DNA from: Basidiobolus meristosporus CBS 931.73
Lineage: Eukaryota > Basidiobolomycota > Basidiobolomycetes > Basidiobolales > Basidiobolaceae
Reading direction: 5' to 3'
DNA: 61,707 bases
Assembly (NCBI GenBank): GCA_002104905.1
Contig: MCFE01000529.1
Span: 1 to 61,707, forward strand
Below are positions 32,740-44,778 of this stretch, piece after piece (positions within the stretch are counted from its first letter, which is position 1; each line of letters begins with the position of its first letter). The position numbers were made by a program, and so were the translations under genes. Below the pieces are notes generated by a model, which saw only the letters and a program-made list of their open reading frames with translations, had not been told where the DNA came from and ran no database searches.

Positions 32740-35700
32740 GAAAAATTGCGAACAAGGGAAGATGGGAAATGAGATACAAGAAAAAATACGAATACACTGA
32801 GTAGAGATTAGCGTCCGTTGGGTTGAACCGACTTAGGAACAGTAAAGATCCCACTTGGATAGATACACAAATAGAGAGAGGAAGGAATGGTAGGGAACCA
32901 CCCAGCAGAACAGTGACGCTTTATACTGTGTCGGCGGTAGGTGTATCGCGATTTCGTCATGATCAAGTAAGGCAATCCTACGGGATCTATGACAACCAAG
33001 TAGCCACACCTCATATCCATATATCTATTAGGAGATCTCAAGTACCGTGATCAAATATATTTGCATGAACTCCGAACTGGATGACCCACATAAAATATGC
33101 TATTTGATGTACTTATCCAATTGATTTCTGGTACCCCAAAACTTACAATCAATCTTCAAATTAAGCATTACGTTGTACGCCATAGTGAGTCTTAAGTTTG
33201 ATTTCTTGCATGCTGGTCGAATTTTATCGGAGTTCAACTCTTGGGGCTGATGATGCACTTTCCCATCAATTTTACGCCAATCACGCCCACGATTCGAACA
33301 AACCGTAGCAACTTCTACAAACGAGCCGGCCCAAATTGAATGCAGTATCTAGCAGTGGCACTTGGTAATCAGCCTGAGGGTAAGTCGAAGTGGTGGGGTA
33401 GCGGAAAACCATCGAGTTGTGCAGAGCCCGATGTTTGTTGGCCCCTGAATGTCGGTGGCTTTGGCAGTTGTGATCTACAAATTGACGTGAGGGACGCTGC
33501 CATCCGCCACAGCGAACCTCATGCTCGATGGAGCAAACTGAATGGACAGCAGACAAGTATTGACGCTGGCACGAAGACAAAGCTCCTGCAGTACGCTTTC
33601 CTAAAGAGCGTGTGTTACACAGGAAGCAGTGGTTTTTTTCAACCATGCTGAGCATTGTCACTTGGTCGAGGATGGCGAATGTTCAGGAGATCGGAGATTT
33701 CAGCGGTGCCCATTCCTAACATTAATAAATTGGAGGTCAATCTAACTGGACCTTGCTGCAACACAAAATTTCTCTGATTCCATGGAATCGATCAAATGGC
33801 ACCAATCTCTCCCTTACGGCCGCTGCCCGCCTGACAAATCAGCACCCAGTGAATCAGGGATCCTTGAACAGGCTTCATGGAGAGTGCATTCCAATCCTTG
33901 CGTTTCAATAACGATAGGGGATCGTGTTTCCCATGTAACATGAACCTACCTGCCCATGGCAGGTGGTACCACGATCAGGTAAACTCCCTCCATCAGAGTT
34001 ACACCGGAAAATGGCCCAGCTTGTGTTCAGCTGACCAGCTCGCCATTTGGTCTGAAATCCATGACTGAAGCCATTCCAGATGTGAGATGTTGAGCAAATG
34101 ATTCCTCCATAAAGAGCAAATATGTGATGGTATCACTGGGGGATTGGCCGGATGGCAATCCGCTTGCCCTGATAAATCCTCATTGTGGACAAACTGGTGT
34201 TGGCTGAACGTTTCGCCAGAGACAAGTGACCTTGGGCAGCCTGTTGACCGCTATCCACCAATCCCTGAGATGGTATCCGAAGTTCCCGGAAACCCAGACG
34301 GATTCCCACAGCATCAGGTCGCCTGTGGTTTACACGCGCATGAAATCCGCCCTGTTATCCTGCTCCGGCGGCCAGATGCGCAACGAAACAGGCTTCCACC
34401 AGCACCCTACATGCTCTTCAAGGGCCAAGTTCGCCCACTGCATAAGAGGTTAGGCCGCGCTGAGCCATCCTGATTACTACACGTCGATGTTGCAACTAAT
34501 CCCAAAGGTCGTCGAACGACATTATGGGGCCACCTTCCAATCATGTACTATTTCTCTTCTGTGTCATCACTACGCCAACCGATCCTACTGAACATCCTAA
34601 ATCATCGGAGAACGAATCCTCGATGATTTCCGGGCTGCTCAGACCGCCAGGGTAGTTTGCCAGGGCAGGTAACATGGTGAAATGGCGGATGGCTGATATC
34701 GGTTGGCATTATTACCCCGATTGGAATGATTGGGTTGATGGGCCTGCTATTGGATCAATAGGGAAATGAATTCCCTGATCGTGTCGCTTCGAGGGAATCC
34801 AATATGCCAAGCGATTCTACAGGTGCGGATCCGTCTGGTCCTGGATTGTGAATCGTCCATTGTAGAGAGATTGTCGCCCATCCTGAGCATCCCATTGGCC
34901 CAATCAATCCAGCCAGTGCGACATGGTTCACAGTGGCACCACGATGCAGCCAACTGCTCGCTATTCGAGTTCGCTTGGAGCTCTCTCCGTGTTCGAGAAT
35001 TCCAAATGCCTCCAGGGCCTATAACCCATTTGTGATCCGCTGGGTGTTGGGTGCTCTCCTTGAAACCATTCCTGGAGACACCGGCGGCGCTTCCACCCTG
35101 GCCACTCTCTCCAACCGACGCCGCCACCGGGTCATACGGATTGGCGATTCGGTGGTGATGAGGGCGCGCCTCGACTGATGGTTAATGGCGCCTTCAATAT
35201 AGCGCTATGTCGCTTTTGGCCAAGCTAGAAGGAGCCAACGCTACCTTGCAAAATGGCCACCATTGGCAGCGTCCTCTGTGGGGTGATATGAAGGATTTAG
35301 AATCCGTCGCGATGTTGTACAATTCCATTGGAGGATTAATATGGTGTCTCTCCGCATGCTATCCCCTTGCTAATCGGAGGCAGGCCAAACTAGGAATCCC
35401 GCGGATGCCTTGTGCCCGTACCGTGTCACCCCAACCCATACCAGCAGCCCCCGTATGCCTGATTGTCTGTCGAGCCCCCATCTCGAATGGGGATGCGTAC
35501 ACATTGAGTTGATTGTCATCCATGAGACCACCAGGTACGGTTTTGTTGGGTATGGGACTGGCTTTTCATGCACGCATTCATTTGCCTCACCAAAACAATG
35601 CAGTGCACTCTGGTTGACCGCGAGACCATATGGTAAGTGATTCAAGCCGCTCGTTGCGGGTGTTGGTGGTATTCGGCCACCAACACCCACTTCCCCAAAA

Positions 35701-36867
35701 TACTCGCGGATATCACTTGGTGGTGAAGAGGTTGCAGTGGCCGCAGAAGCTTTAGAGTTGGGCCAGCTGGATTGGGATGCTGACTTGCAGATGCCACTGA
35801 TTAGCAGCCGCATGATCATCCAGAGCGCGGCGGCCCACCTAAACCTGCTATTGGTTTCTTAATGCCCAGCAGGACGGTGGGGTTTAGGCTGCTAGAGGTC
35901 AGAGGGTAGGTTGGTATTCGTGAAGCGTCACTTGGTAGCATTGAGCCAGTCCAAGGGGTGCCCAGGAATCAATGGTTTGGGATCACCGATACCATATCGG
36001 TAAGTGTCATTACAAACCAATAGTCACCTCATCTTGCTTGAGTAACTCGGCCCATGCCGCACTTTAATTCTACCTCTATTGACTGTGATCTCCTATCTTC
36101 CAGAGATCTAATTGCAGGTGGCCAGCGCTCAATCGACGACTTTTGTTAGGCATCTGTGAAGGTGGAAACTTTAGTCTCTCCGGCATACATGAGCCCAAAA
36201 AGACGAGCGTTTCAAGTCAGGGAAGCTTAGTCCCTGTAGTGACACGCCGTTTCGGCTTGTTCCTCGGCGACCACCATACCAACCATAGGTGTCCGTTACA
36301 TGGATACACTTGTGTCGATTGTCCGCTGATTGATGCCCCGCCCGAGTAGCTGAGATGGAGGCTCTTGAGAGCCCACGGGAGAAAATAGGCCGGAAAAAGC
36401 TCGGATGAAGCTCGCCAGTGGATCAGCATGTCGCGGAAGGTGCCGCATCGTCACGATCTCACACCGCTCTCGACGAATCTGCGCGGTGACCATCCTCATT
36501 CCATTCTGTGTGTGCAGAGGTTTGGTGTTGATGAATCGGCTGCACCTCGACCATTTCATGTATTCGCGCACAATAATCGGGGATTTGGCTCGACCTCATT
36601 ATGATCGCTTATAGATGGGAGCCCAAATCGGGCCACCATCCTTTCCCACATTTGGCCTGGCCGTTGATGAGCCTCCCATTCGAGAGACCCAAACCGCAGG
36701 TTCAGGGGCCGGATATGTCGGGTCATAGGCTAGGTGCGGCTGGAGGCGCGGGGATACCGTGCTCAAGATTGGGTCTCTTGAGCGCACCACGGGATCTTTA
36801 CTATGGCACATTTGATATATTTCTCATCAGAATACTGCTCACCCCAAGCTAAAAGAATTGTCAGAGC
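32740..36867. other. 4.1-kb gene-free interval
   Basis: Mixed composition, with no ORF above about 150 codons and none that looks protein-like. A 19-base near-match (ATGCTCTTCAAGGRCCAAG) is shared by 34411 and 12212, hinting at old dispersed repeats in these gene-free intervals. The transposon zone begins at 36868. Confidence 0.4.
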
Positions 36868-37641
36868 AGTTGTAAGTTTCGTAATTACACCTAAACATTC
36901 ACCTAACTTGGCCACTTAGATCATTGTCTACAAATTTCAGAGAATTCTGCCCAAATTCCTTGTCGAGATTTACTTGGAATATTTCCACCAAAACATCAGG
37001 TACCCAGAACATGAAAAATTGTCATGTTGTCCAAACAGTCCAGAACTTTGCATACATGCTCTTGGGACCTTCCTAAACATATTCTACATACTTGTTCTGC
37101 CAAGACAATGTAAGAGTATATATATTACTCTTACATTGGATAAATCTTTAAGGGGAAACAACATAATCTACAGGTCCCCCCAGTCACTTCCAGTATCTCA
37201 AAGACTCTTACAGCAGGATAGGAGCCCCAAGCTGTTACTCTCCAGAAGGCATACTACTGCTATTACTGAAACTTCACTCTCTGCTGAATACTTGGATGGA
37301 TCTAACCACCAAGTTGGAAGGTAAAGATGAAGATGATGCTGCAGAATAGAGGCCTTTGGGATGTTATCATGGGTGAAGAATGTCCTTCTAAAGGTGTAAA
37401 TGAAGAAGCCTGAAATACCAGATAACAGAACAAAGTGTTTGTCAATGCATGTGTCTTGATGTTAAGACATATTGATAAATCAATGATCCAGAGCAAAAGC
37501 AGCCAGGAATGCCTGGAGGGCATTAGAAGACACCTATCAGCTATATTCATTTGACAACAAGCTATATCTTGGACAAGATTACATATTATTAAGATTCTCT
37601 GGAGTGAAGAATTGGAAACCTAATTATCAGATTTACCCTCT
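36868..37641 (+). mobile_element. Truncated copia element: LTR plus decayed gag start
   Basis: An LTR at 36868-37215 (TTGTAAG...TTACAGCA) is of the same family as 812-1161 but reverse-complemented. It is followed by GGATAGGAGCCCC (decayed primer-binding site) and gag remnants (L-D-G-S-N near 37290). It is cut at 37642 by a tnp2-element A end, mirroring the order at 20031-20604. Confidence 0.8.
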
Positions 37642-39104
37642 CCCTATGAAAAATGATTTGGTAACACAGGGGGATCCAATCAGGATGAGCAGTCAGCATC
37701 CCACAATGAAGCCATCATAACACCAGCAGCCCGGAATTATTGACCCTCTTCATGATCTTACTATTGGATTGTGATGGTGCTTTGCTGATTTTACCGCTAA
37801 ATAGGTTAGCAAACTTGATGGTGTTTCAGCAGTCCTTAAGGAGTATTTGCATGGCATTCTGATGTTAATATTGCAGTCTACACTTACTTGAGCAGACCCA
37901 GCCAGCCAGTAAAAGCAAATGCCATATATGGAAAGTAAAATGATGGCATTTGAAGGCCTTAATGTGGACATTTATTGAAATTATAATGGCACTACAGCAG
38001 CCTACAGTTAGTCCTATATAGTACTATCATACCAATCTACCAAATGGTATTTTTTTTGGCTACCTCCCCTTGCACTATATATCCTTTACTAGAATCTCCC
38101 CAAATTATTTGCTTACTACTATTATGGGTACTCCACATATAGCTCAAGTAAAAAATAACTATGGCTTCCAGCTTACTAACCTCTACATATATGCACATTT
38201 GCTGCAAATGATATGTTTCTATTGCCTAAACTTTCCAGTTTTTCAGTGTGATACTTCCAGAGCTGCCATGTACATTAGACTTGTTGTGCTGGATAGTGCC
38301 ACATTGAGAAATGCATGCCACATGGTGCTAGAGAAGCAAAGCAGATCTATACTTAGACACCAAGCATGAGTCACAGCTCTGCATCTTCAAGTAAAGCAGC
38401 CCCTGTGTTTCACCCACTGTGCTGGAGAAAATCCATTTTTTGACCTTTTCGTAGAGTTCAGTATTGTGCATGATGTGTAAGAGCACCAATAAACTTCAGA
38501 CATGTATTTGATACTCAATACCAATGGCACTCTGAATCAGCTCCAGAGGTTTGTAACATGTCACAAAAATATATGGCACTATTTTGGTCCACTGGTACTA
38601 ACTGGCACCATAAGTACTTTGCATAGATTTTACTCCAGGGCTAATAATTAAATATAGTGCCAGAGAGTAACAGTGGACCAAGATAGTGCCATATATTTTT
38701 GTGACATGTTACAAACCTCTGGAGCTGACTCAGAGTTCCATGGGTATTGAGTGCCAATGGCATGGCTGTAGTACTTCTGTGCTCTTACACTTCAAGCTCA
38801 ACATTGATCCCAAAAAAAAGGTTAAAAATGTGTTTTCTCCAGCACAGTGAGTGAAGTATAGGGTTACTTTGCTTGAGGATGCAGAACTATGCTTCACACT
38901 CTGTTATCATGTTTAGGCCTGCTTTGCCTCTCTGGCACACAATGGTACTATTTGGCTCTCATGGCTCAATGTGTCACTATCCAATGGAACAAATCTATTG
39001 CATTGCTGGTAACACAAACATTGTGCAAATATATGCTTGGTTGCCACCAGTTTTACCATGAGTACCTCTTGAATATCTGCAAAATCATTTGTAGTAATAA
39101 CCCT
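37642..39104 (+). mobile_element. tnp2-element A-end copy split by a fold-back insertion
   Basis: It begins CCCTATGAAAAATGATTTGG. The type A subterminal region runs to 38277, is interrupted by the palindrome 38278-38995 and resumes at 38996-39104 (ATATGCTTGG, CCTCTTGAATATCTGCAAA), matching 21375-21470 of T1. It is truncated at 39105 by another A end. Confidence 0.7.
38278..38995. mobile_element. Fold-back element FB1, 718-bp imperfect palindrome
   Basis: The left arm (38278 onward) and the right arm (ending 38995) are reverse complements over about 350 bp each, centred near 38640. The ends are GACTTGTTGTGCTGGATAG and, inverted, GATTTGTTCCATTGGATAG. It is flanked by TA on both sides and has no ORF. 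The terminal bases match the Harbinger-like element at 48487-51271, so FB1 is probably its non-autonomous partner. A close copy lies at 60659-61381. Confidence 0.8.
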
Positions 39105-39778
39105 ATGGAAAGTAATCTGGTCCTGCAAGTGGATCCAATCCAGATCAACTGTTGGGATCCTGCAATGAAGCTGTCATAATGCTGGCAGCTTAGAACTATT
39201 GACCCTCTACATAATTTTATGATGGAATTGCAATGGCATTTTGCCGAATTTTCTGCCAAATAAAGCTGAAAGCTTGACAGTATTTTAGCTGTTCTTAAGC
39301 AGCATTTGCATGGCATTCCAACAGTCTTATTGCTGTCTACACTTATTTAAGCAGACCCTACTGGCCACTACATGCAAATATCAGTTATGGAAAGTAGCTT
39401 GATAGTGCTTTGACAGCCTTAGTATGGATATCCATTGGCACTATAATGGCAGTAGAGTGGCCTACAGCCAGTACTGTGTAATGCTACTGTATCAATTTAC
39501 CAAATGGTATTACCTTTTAATACCTCCCCTTGTGCTGTTCTTGTACTCTATTGCAGAACATAACCAATATATTTGCTTACCCCCTACTACTATGGGTATT
39601 TCATTGGGAGCTGAAGTAAAAGAAAAGTATGGCCTCATACCTACCTACCTCAGCATAAATGCACACCAGCTGCAGTTAACACACTTCTGACACCTCAACT
39701 TTATGGCTTTTCAGTGTGCTACTTGCAAGTTGCCATATACCTTGTATGGCTGGTAGCATTGGCATGTAGCAAGCACCT
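39105..39778 (+). mobile_element. tnp2-element A-end copy 2
   Basis: It begins CCCTATGGAAAGTAATCTGG, then GGATCCAATCCAGATC, and follows the type A subterminal sequence for about 670 bp. It is cut by the next A end. Confidence 0.65.
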
Positions 39779-40195
39779 CTATGAAAAATAATTTAGTCCA
39801 GCGGGTGGATCCAATCCAGATCAGCCATCAGGATACCATTTAGAGACCATCATTATACCAGCAGCTTGGAGCAAGTGACCCTTTTAACAATCTTATAACA
39901 GGATTACAACGGTGTATTGCTAATTTTACTACCAAAGAAAGGGATAAAACCTGACAAGATTTGATTGTTGCTGTGACAATAATTGCATGGCATTCTTGCG
40001 GTCTTTTTGTGCTCTACAACTATTTTAAGTGGATTCAACCAGCCAGGACATCCAATTACCTTATATGGCAAGAAACTTGACAGTATTTCAACATCATCAC
40101 AGCAAGACTCTGATGACATTATATTGGCAGTATGACAGCCTACAGCTGCTTCTGTAAAATGCCAGTGTGCCAATTTACCAAATGGTATTTCCTTT
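39779..40195 (+). mobile_element. tnp2-element A-end copy 3
   Basis: It begins CTCTATGAAAAATAATTTAG and matches 20731-21150 of T1. It ends at the B end of T2. Confidence 0.65.
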
Positions 40196-40589
40196 TCCCC
40201 ATGAAAGATTATTGAGATAATCCCATTGAAAGGCCATCACAAAGTAAAAGTCCTGTGATTAAGAGGTACAGATCTTGTTGGGACACCATCCAGAGACCAT
40301 TGAAAAATAATTGCATCCTAGATTTCACAAAAACTTAGTCAAAATTTTTCATCACAACAATTTATAAGTGGCCTTTGATTGGTTCCCTGCCAATTTGCAC
40401 ACTTTTTGATCCCAGACACTCTATCACCTCCTATGTTTGTGTGAGTTGATTGGCTATTGCCTCTTTTCACACTCCTTACTTCCTGACTCAACCGTTTCTC
40501 TTACTTTTTATGCATACAAATTGATTTATTTCTGTTGAAACTTCAGTTGTACCTCAATTGCCAATTGTATTGACCTATTCAAGTCTCTA

Positions 40590-42584
40590 CACCCAACACT
40601 AACATTAAGCCCAACCCCACACTCAGCAACTAACTCCATTAAAATCCACCACTCAATAAGTATTTCTGCTGTAATGCTCTAGTTCCACAACTTTGGCAGG
40701 AACCCAACAGCTTTTTGCCACTGTTTGTTCACTGGTTCCCACATGTCCTGATCTTCAGCTGGCACTGCAAGGTCTAGCTCCTCATCTGCCAGTCTTTGCA
40801 ATAAGTCCTAGCAATATTCCAATGTGTATTCTTGAATACTGCTCTTGAAGAATTGCTGCAACCTCTTGGTGTTCCATTTAATGATCCAAAACTCCACTGA
40901 AGGCATTGTGATAGTCTTTGGAGCTCTTGACATTGTAGCCTTGTCTGTCAGTGGGATCTCCACTCTGTCAACAATGGAGGCTGTGGTAGACAAATTACCT
41001 TTTCAGCAAACTTATCTACCTTGCTGGAGTGTAGCTTAACTGGCTGTGCTTCCAACTCTTGTGAAAATAGCTGTTTTCTTGTGGGTAATTCTTCTCAGCT
41101 ATGATGGGATTCAGTCTGTTCCTGGCTTGTGGCATTAATTGGCATTAACTGCAGTTTCTTTTGCATACCTTCCTGTCTCAGGCTTGGGTAGACATTTTTC
41201 CCTTTACCTTTTCCTTTATCACTGCCAGGTCTTTCACTGCTACTTTGTCTGAGTGCTTCTTGTAAAGAACTATGTTTTCTCCTGGATAAATTCTGCTCTA
41301 ATGCATCTGTTTTGGTCTGCTTGTCCCTTGCAGGCACTCTTCTAGCAACTTGATGTTTCTTTTCCGCTTGTTTTGAGCTCTCAACTGTAGTTGTGACCAG
41401 CTCTTGTAAAAGCAGCCGGTTTTTATCACTGCCAGGTCCTTCACTGCTACTTTGACTGGGTGCTTCTTGAGTGGTACTAGCATTTTTCCTTGATAAGTGT
41501 TGCGCTGGTGCATCTGTGTCTGCCTGCTTGTCCCCAGTTGGCACATTTTCAGCTACCTGACATCTCTTTGATGCTTGTCCGGAGGTTTTGACCCTGCCAG
41601 GTGACAGGCTCTTGAGAAAGCTGCTGGTTATTAGCCATGACACCCTTGTTCTTCTGCCTTTGATAGTTTCTACTATTCTTAAGATACTTTCTTAGCATAC
41701 CAATGCTGGCCCAAATCTGTGTGCCCTTTTGAATACAGGATAATGCTCATGGAACAAGTCAAGTGCATTCTGCTTGACCTTGAGCTCCTGATGGTCCCAT
41801 GGTGTACCTGCATTAAGGCAATGGTGTGCTAGACTTCTGACAGCCTTTTGTAAATTAGCCCACTCTTCATTATTGCACTCAACAGCTTCACGGATCTTTG
41901 ATGTCTTTTGATTTTTAGACTTTGGTATAAACACCACATTGTCTCTCTCCCATGCTGTGATAGGTTTCTCTGTGGGCTTTATCTTTGGGCACTGTTGTTG
42001 TGCTTCAAAGACTGTAAAGTGTTTCTCTGCTGTTACATCAAGAAATGGCTCAATTCTTGGCTATGACATTGAGCTACTTGAGTTCCTTCTTTACAGCAAA
42101 GATACTGCTTTCTCTACATGGGATATTGATTGCTCTATACTTATTATCCACTTATCCTTTTCTGAACTATTTTCTGATTTCTGTGGGCCATTCCATTCAT
42201 CCTCTCAGCCACTGCACCTAATTGCTTCATTAAGGCTTTGATATGAGCAGACAACATACTTGTTAATATGGGTGGTGGTGATGTTATCATGGCCACTTGC
42301 TGGTCTGCAACTGGGGGTACTGCATTTGCTACATTCTCATCTGCCTGAGCCTAAGGGTCAGCTTGTGGCTCCACAGAGGTTCTCAATTGCCTACTTGACT
42401 GAGAGCCTGAGGAGTCTGCATTATTACCTTCAATGGGCACAATGCCCACAGGGCCTTTTTTGGATGTAGCCCTGCATGTTGCACTGAATGTCAAAGCAAG
42501 CTGCTGTCAAACTGTTCTTCTGTTGCTGTCAGCAGTGGGGTTTGGTTAAGAACCAGATGACTTTGCTTTATTTTTTGGCGGCAT
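40590..42584 (-). pseudogene. T2 partner protein, decayed
   Basis: The start M-P-P-K-N-K-A is at 42584-42582. Stops interrupt the N-terminus. The open parts are 41937-41692 (V-F-I-P-K-S-K-N-Q-K) and 41643-41095, the latter holding both charged repeats, which begin with G-D-K-Q-A-D and R-D-K-Q-T-K. The C-terminal helical domain lies at about 41000-40600. It is collinear with the T1 gene; see that entry for the domain layout. Confidence 0.65.
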
Positions 42585-42806
42585 ATATATGGAAGTGAGT
42601 CAAGCCAAAGGGGAAATAGTGCTACACATATGTGTGTACGTGGTGCCACAACTTTATTTATAATGCTTTCTATGGCAGGTAATCATTGATTCTTACATTC
42701 ATGTAGGTGCTATGTCTCAAATACAAGACTGTCTTAAGTTTGCATGAGTATTGACCAAAAAGTGATATAAGAGCATTATGTTGCTGAAGGTCAAATAGTT
42801 TGCCCC

Positions 42807-44444
42807 ATGGACAAGACTACTTTGACTCAATGCCATAAGAGAAGAGAAAAAAAATCATGTGGCTATTGTGGCAAGCCTCTCAGCCATGAAGCATGCAGAC
42901 AGCATAGGAAGTATTACAAGGATCATGGTCAGTGTTTTGCCACCCAAGTCATATTTGACCATTCATAGGTCACTACTGTACCAACATTATCTTGCCAGCC
43001 AGTTGATACTTCTATATTGGCACCTGGCCTACTTTGTCACCTTGCTCAAACTGAGTCAGGTGAGTTTGTGACACCTTTAGGCTCACCTCAGCCTTTTGAA
43101 TATGGCACACAGAGTGACAGTTCTGACAAGGAGGGTTCACTGATGGATTTTGAAGATTTATTACTACTTCTTGCCAAAATCATACCAGGATGCAGCTTAC
43201 CATGTACATGGTACAAGTGGACAACCACTATGTGGCTGGCAACATATAATCCAGACACTGTCCTGATTCCAGCACCTGTTGATAGTTGCATGGCATTCAC
43301 ATGAAAAAATGCTACCATTGCAACATGTCCAAATTGTCAGGAATCCACCACCAATGAGGGAAAACATTGTTCACACTCTGGATATATTCCGGTCATACCC
43401 TGTCTGAGGGTGCTGATGCAGTGTGACAAATATTGCAAAGCTACACAGTACCACACTCAGTACTAATCAAGCACAAGTATATACAGTATATCTGATGGCA
43501 AGCATTACAAACAGCTAAGAAGCAAGGGCTACTTAGAAGGTATGTATGACCATGCCTTTGCTTTAGCACTTGATGGATTCTCATTAAGCAAGTACTCTAC
43601 CAGCATATCCTGCTGGCCACTGATTCTCATTAATCTGAATCTGCTGCCCATCCTACAGAGTAATAATCTAATGGTAGTCTCACTGCTATCTGGGCCTAAA
43701 TCACCATCCAACCCAGATAGCTACCTGTATCCATTGCTGGATGAATTTTGTATGCTTTCCAGCAGGATAACAGTAAATGGCCATCATGTAAAGTGCATAT
43801 TATTATCTGCATTGGAGATACCCCAGCCATTAGCAAGATAGCAGGTTTTTCCGGGCACAATAGATGGTATTGCTGTTGAATGTGTGAGATCCAGGGGACT
43901 TACTTGATAAGTCACAAACATTATCATTACCCAAATACCAGCACTACAAATATCATCTTTCCACAGAGAGAATGTATAGAAGTAAGTATGCAATTGCAGC
44001 AAAGTTGGCAAGCTATAAGCCATAGGCCGGAATATTGAATCAATAGGAGACCAGAGATACTTAAGATAGAGGGTATCTGTTGGAACAAAAGCTTTCCACT
44101 GGGAGCAATGCATTTTCTTTTCAACAATATCCCTATACCAATGACCATGTTGTTCATGGGGCATTTCAAGCTAAATGAGCCCTTAGAGATACCAGAGAAA
44201 TTTGAAAGAATTGGCAAGATATTACAGAATATCCACTACCCTAAGTACTTCTCACGGGCCTTAATTAATATTCATACACATATGCAGCAATACAAATGCA
44301 AAGACTGGATGAACTGGGTATGTATTTAATCAAGTGGTGTTCTAAAGCTATTCTTACCCAGAGTACATTGGAAGCATTGGGAGTCATATGTGAGCATTGT
44401 AGCAATATTTATCCAGAAGCAGACCACCAATGCCAACTTGATGC
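42807..44444 (+). pseudogene. T2 tnp2-family transposase, decayed and 3'-truncated
   Basis: The start M-D-K-T-T-L-T-Q is at 42807. The zinc finger (C-G-Y-C-G-K-P-L-S-H) is interrupted soon after by a stop near 42967. The tnp2 core (L-A-L-D-G-F-S-L-S-K-Y, then S-C-W-P-L-I-L-I-N) lies at about 43540-43720, and later pieces run to 44444. Several frameshifts. Truncated by the gypsy LTR fragment. Confidence 0.75.
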
Positions 44445-44778
44445 TGTGCTGGTGAATAGGTCCAAGGGAGAGATACATCCAACACTTCTCAAGTGTTTTG
44501 TGTGTGGGGTGTTCACTGGGTGCAATAACCACTGGCAAAAGCTTGCTAGGAATACTTGGGTTCTGTCTCTAATCTAATGTGAATGGGAATTAAGCCACAA
44601 GCTTGTCAAAGGAAAACTATTGAGCTACAATCACCAACTTAGTTGGTGTCTTAACAAAAGTATGTGCTGGGTTCAGCATCCTTTGAGATGACAATGTACT
44701 AAAGCTTCAAAGTCAAAAGAACTGTAAACTCCACCTGCGGGGACTTGATAAGAATGCAGCTGTGGTCAAAATTCAGCT
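44445..44778 (-). repeat. Ty3/gypsy LTR fragment between T2 and T3
   Basis: It starts TGTGCTGGTGAAT and corresponds to the reverse complement of the last about 330 bp of the gypsy LTR at 53465-54548 (shared: CACTTCTCAAGTG, GGTGTTCACTGGGTGCAATAA, CAAAAGCTTGCTAGG). It is a partial LTR of a minus-strand element and joins two opposed tnp2 genes. Confidence 0.75.

Larger units (their letters stand above)
40196..44444. mobile_element. T2: tnp2-family transposon, inverted relative to T1, tnp2-side end lost
   Basis: The B end begins at about 40196 (CCCCATGAAAGATTATTGAG). Then come the partner gene on minus (42584 to about 40590), the shared centre, and tnp2 on plus (42807-44444). The tnp2 gene and its A end are cut off at 44445 by a gypsy LTR fragment. 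The gene order and ends mirror T1. Confidence 0.75.

Noticed and set aside
38278-38995. CRISPR or tandem repeat array
   Set aside because: The repetition is a single large inverted repeat, not short direct repeats with spacers.
42260-42469. Plus-strand ORFs over T2 with hydrophobic composition
   Set aside because: Antisense to the partner gene; similar antisense ORFs occur in T1 and T4 for the same reason.
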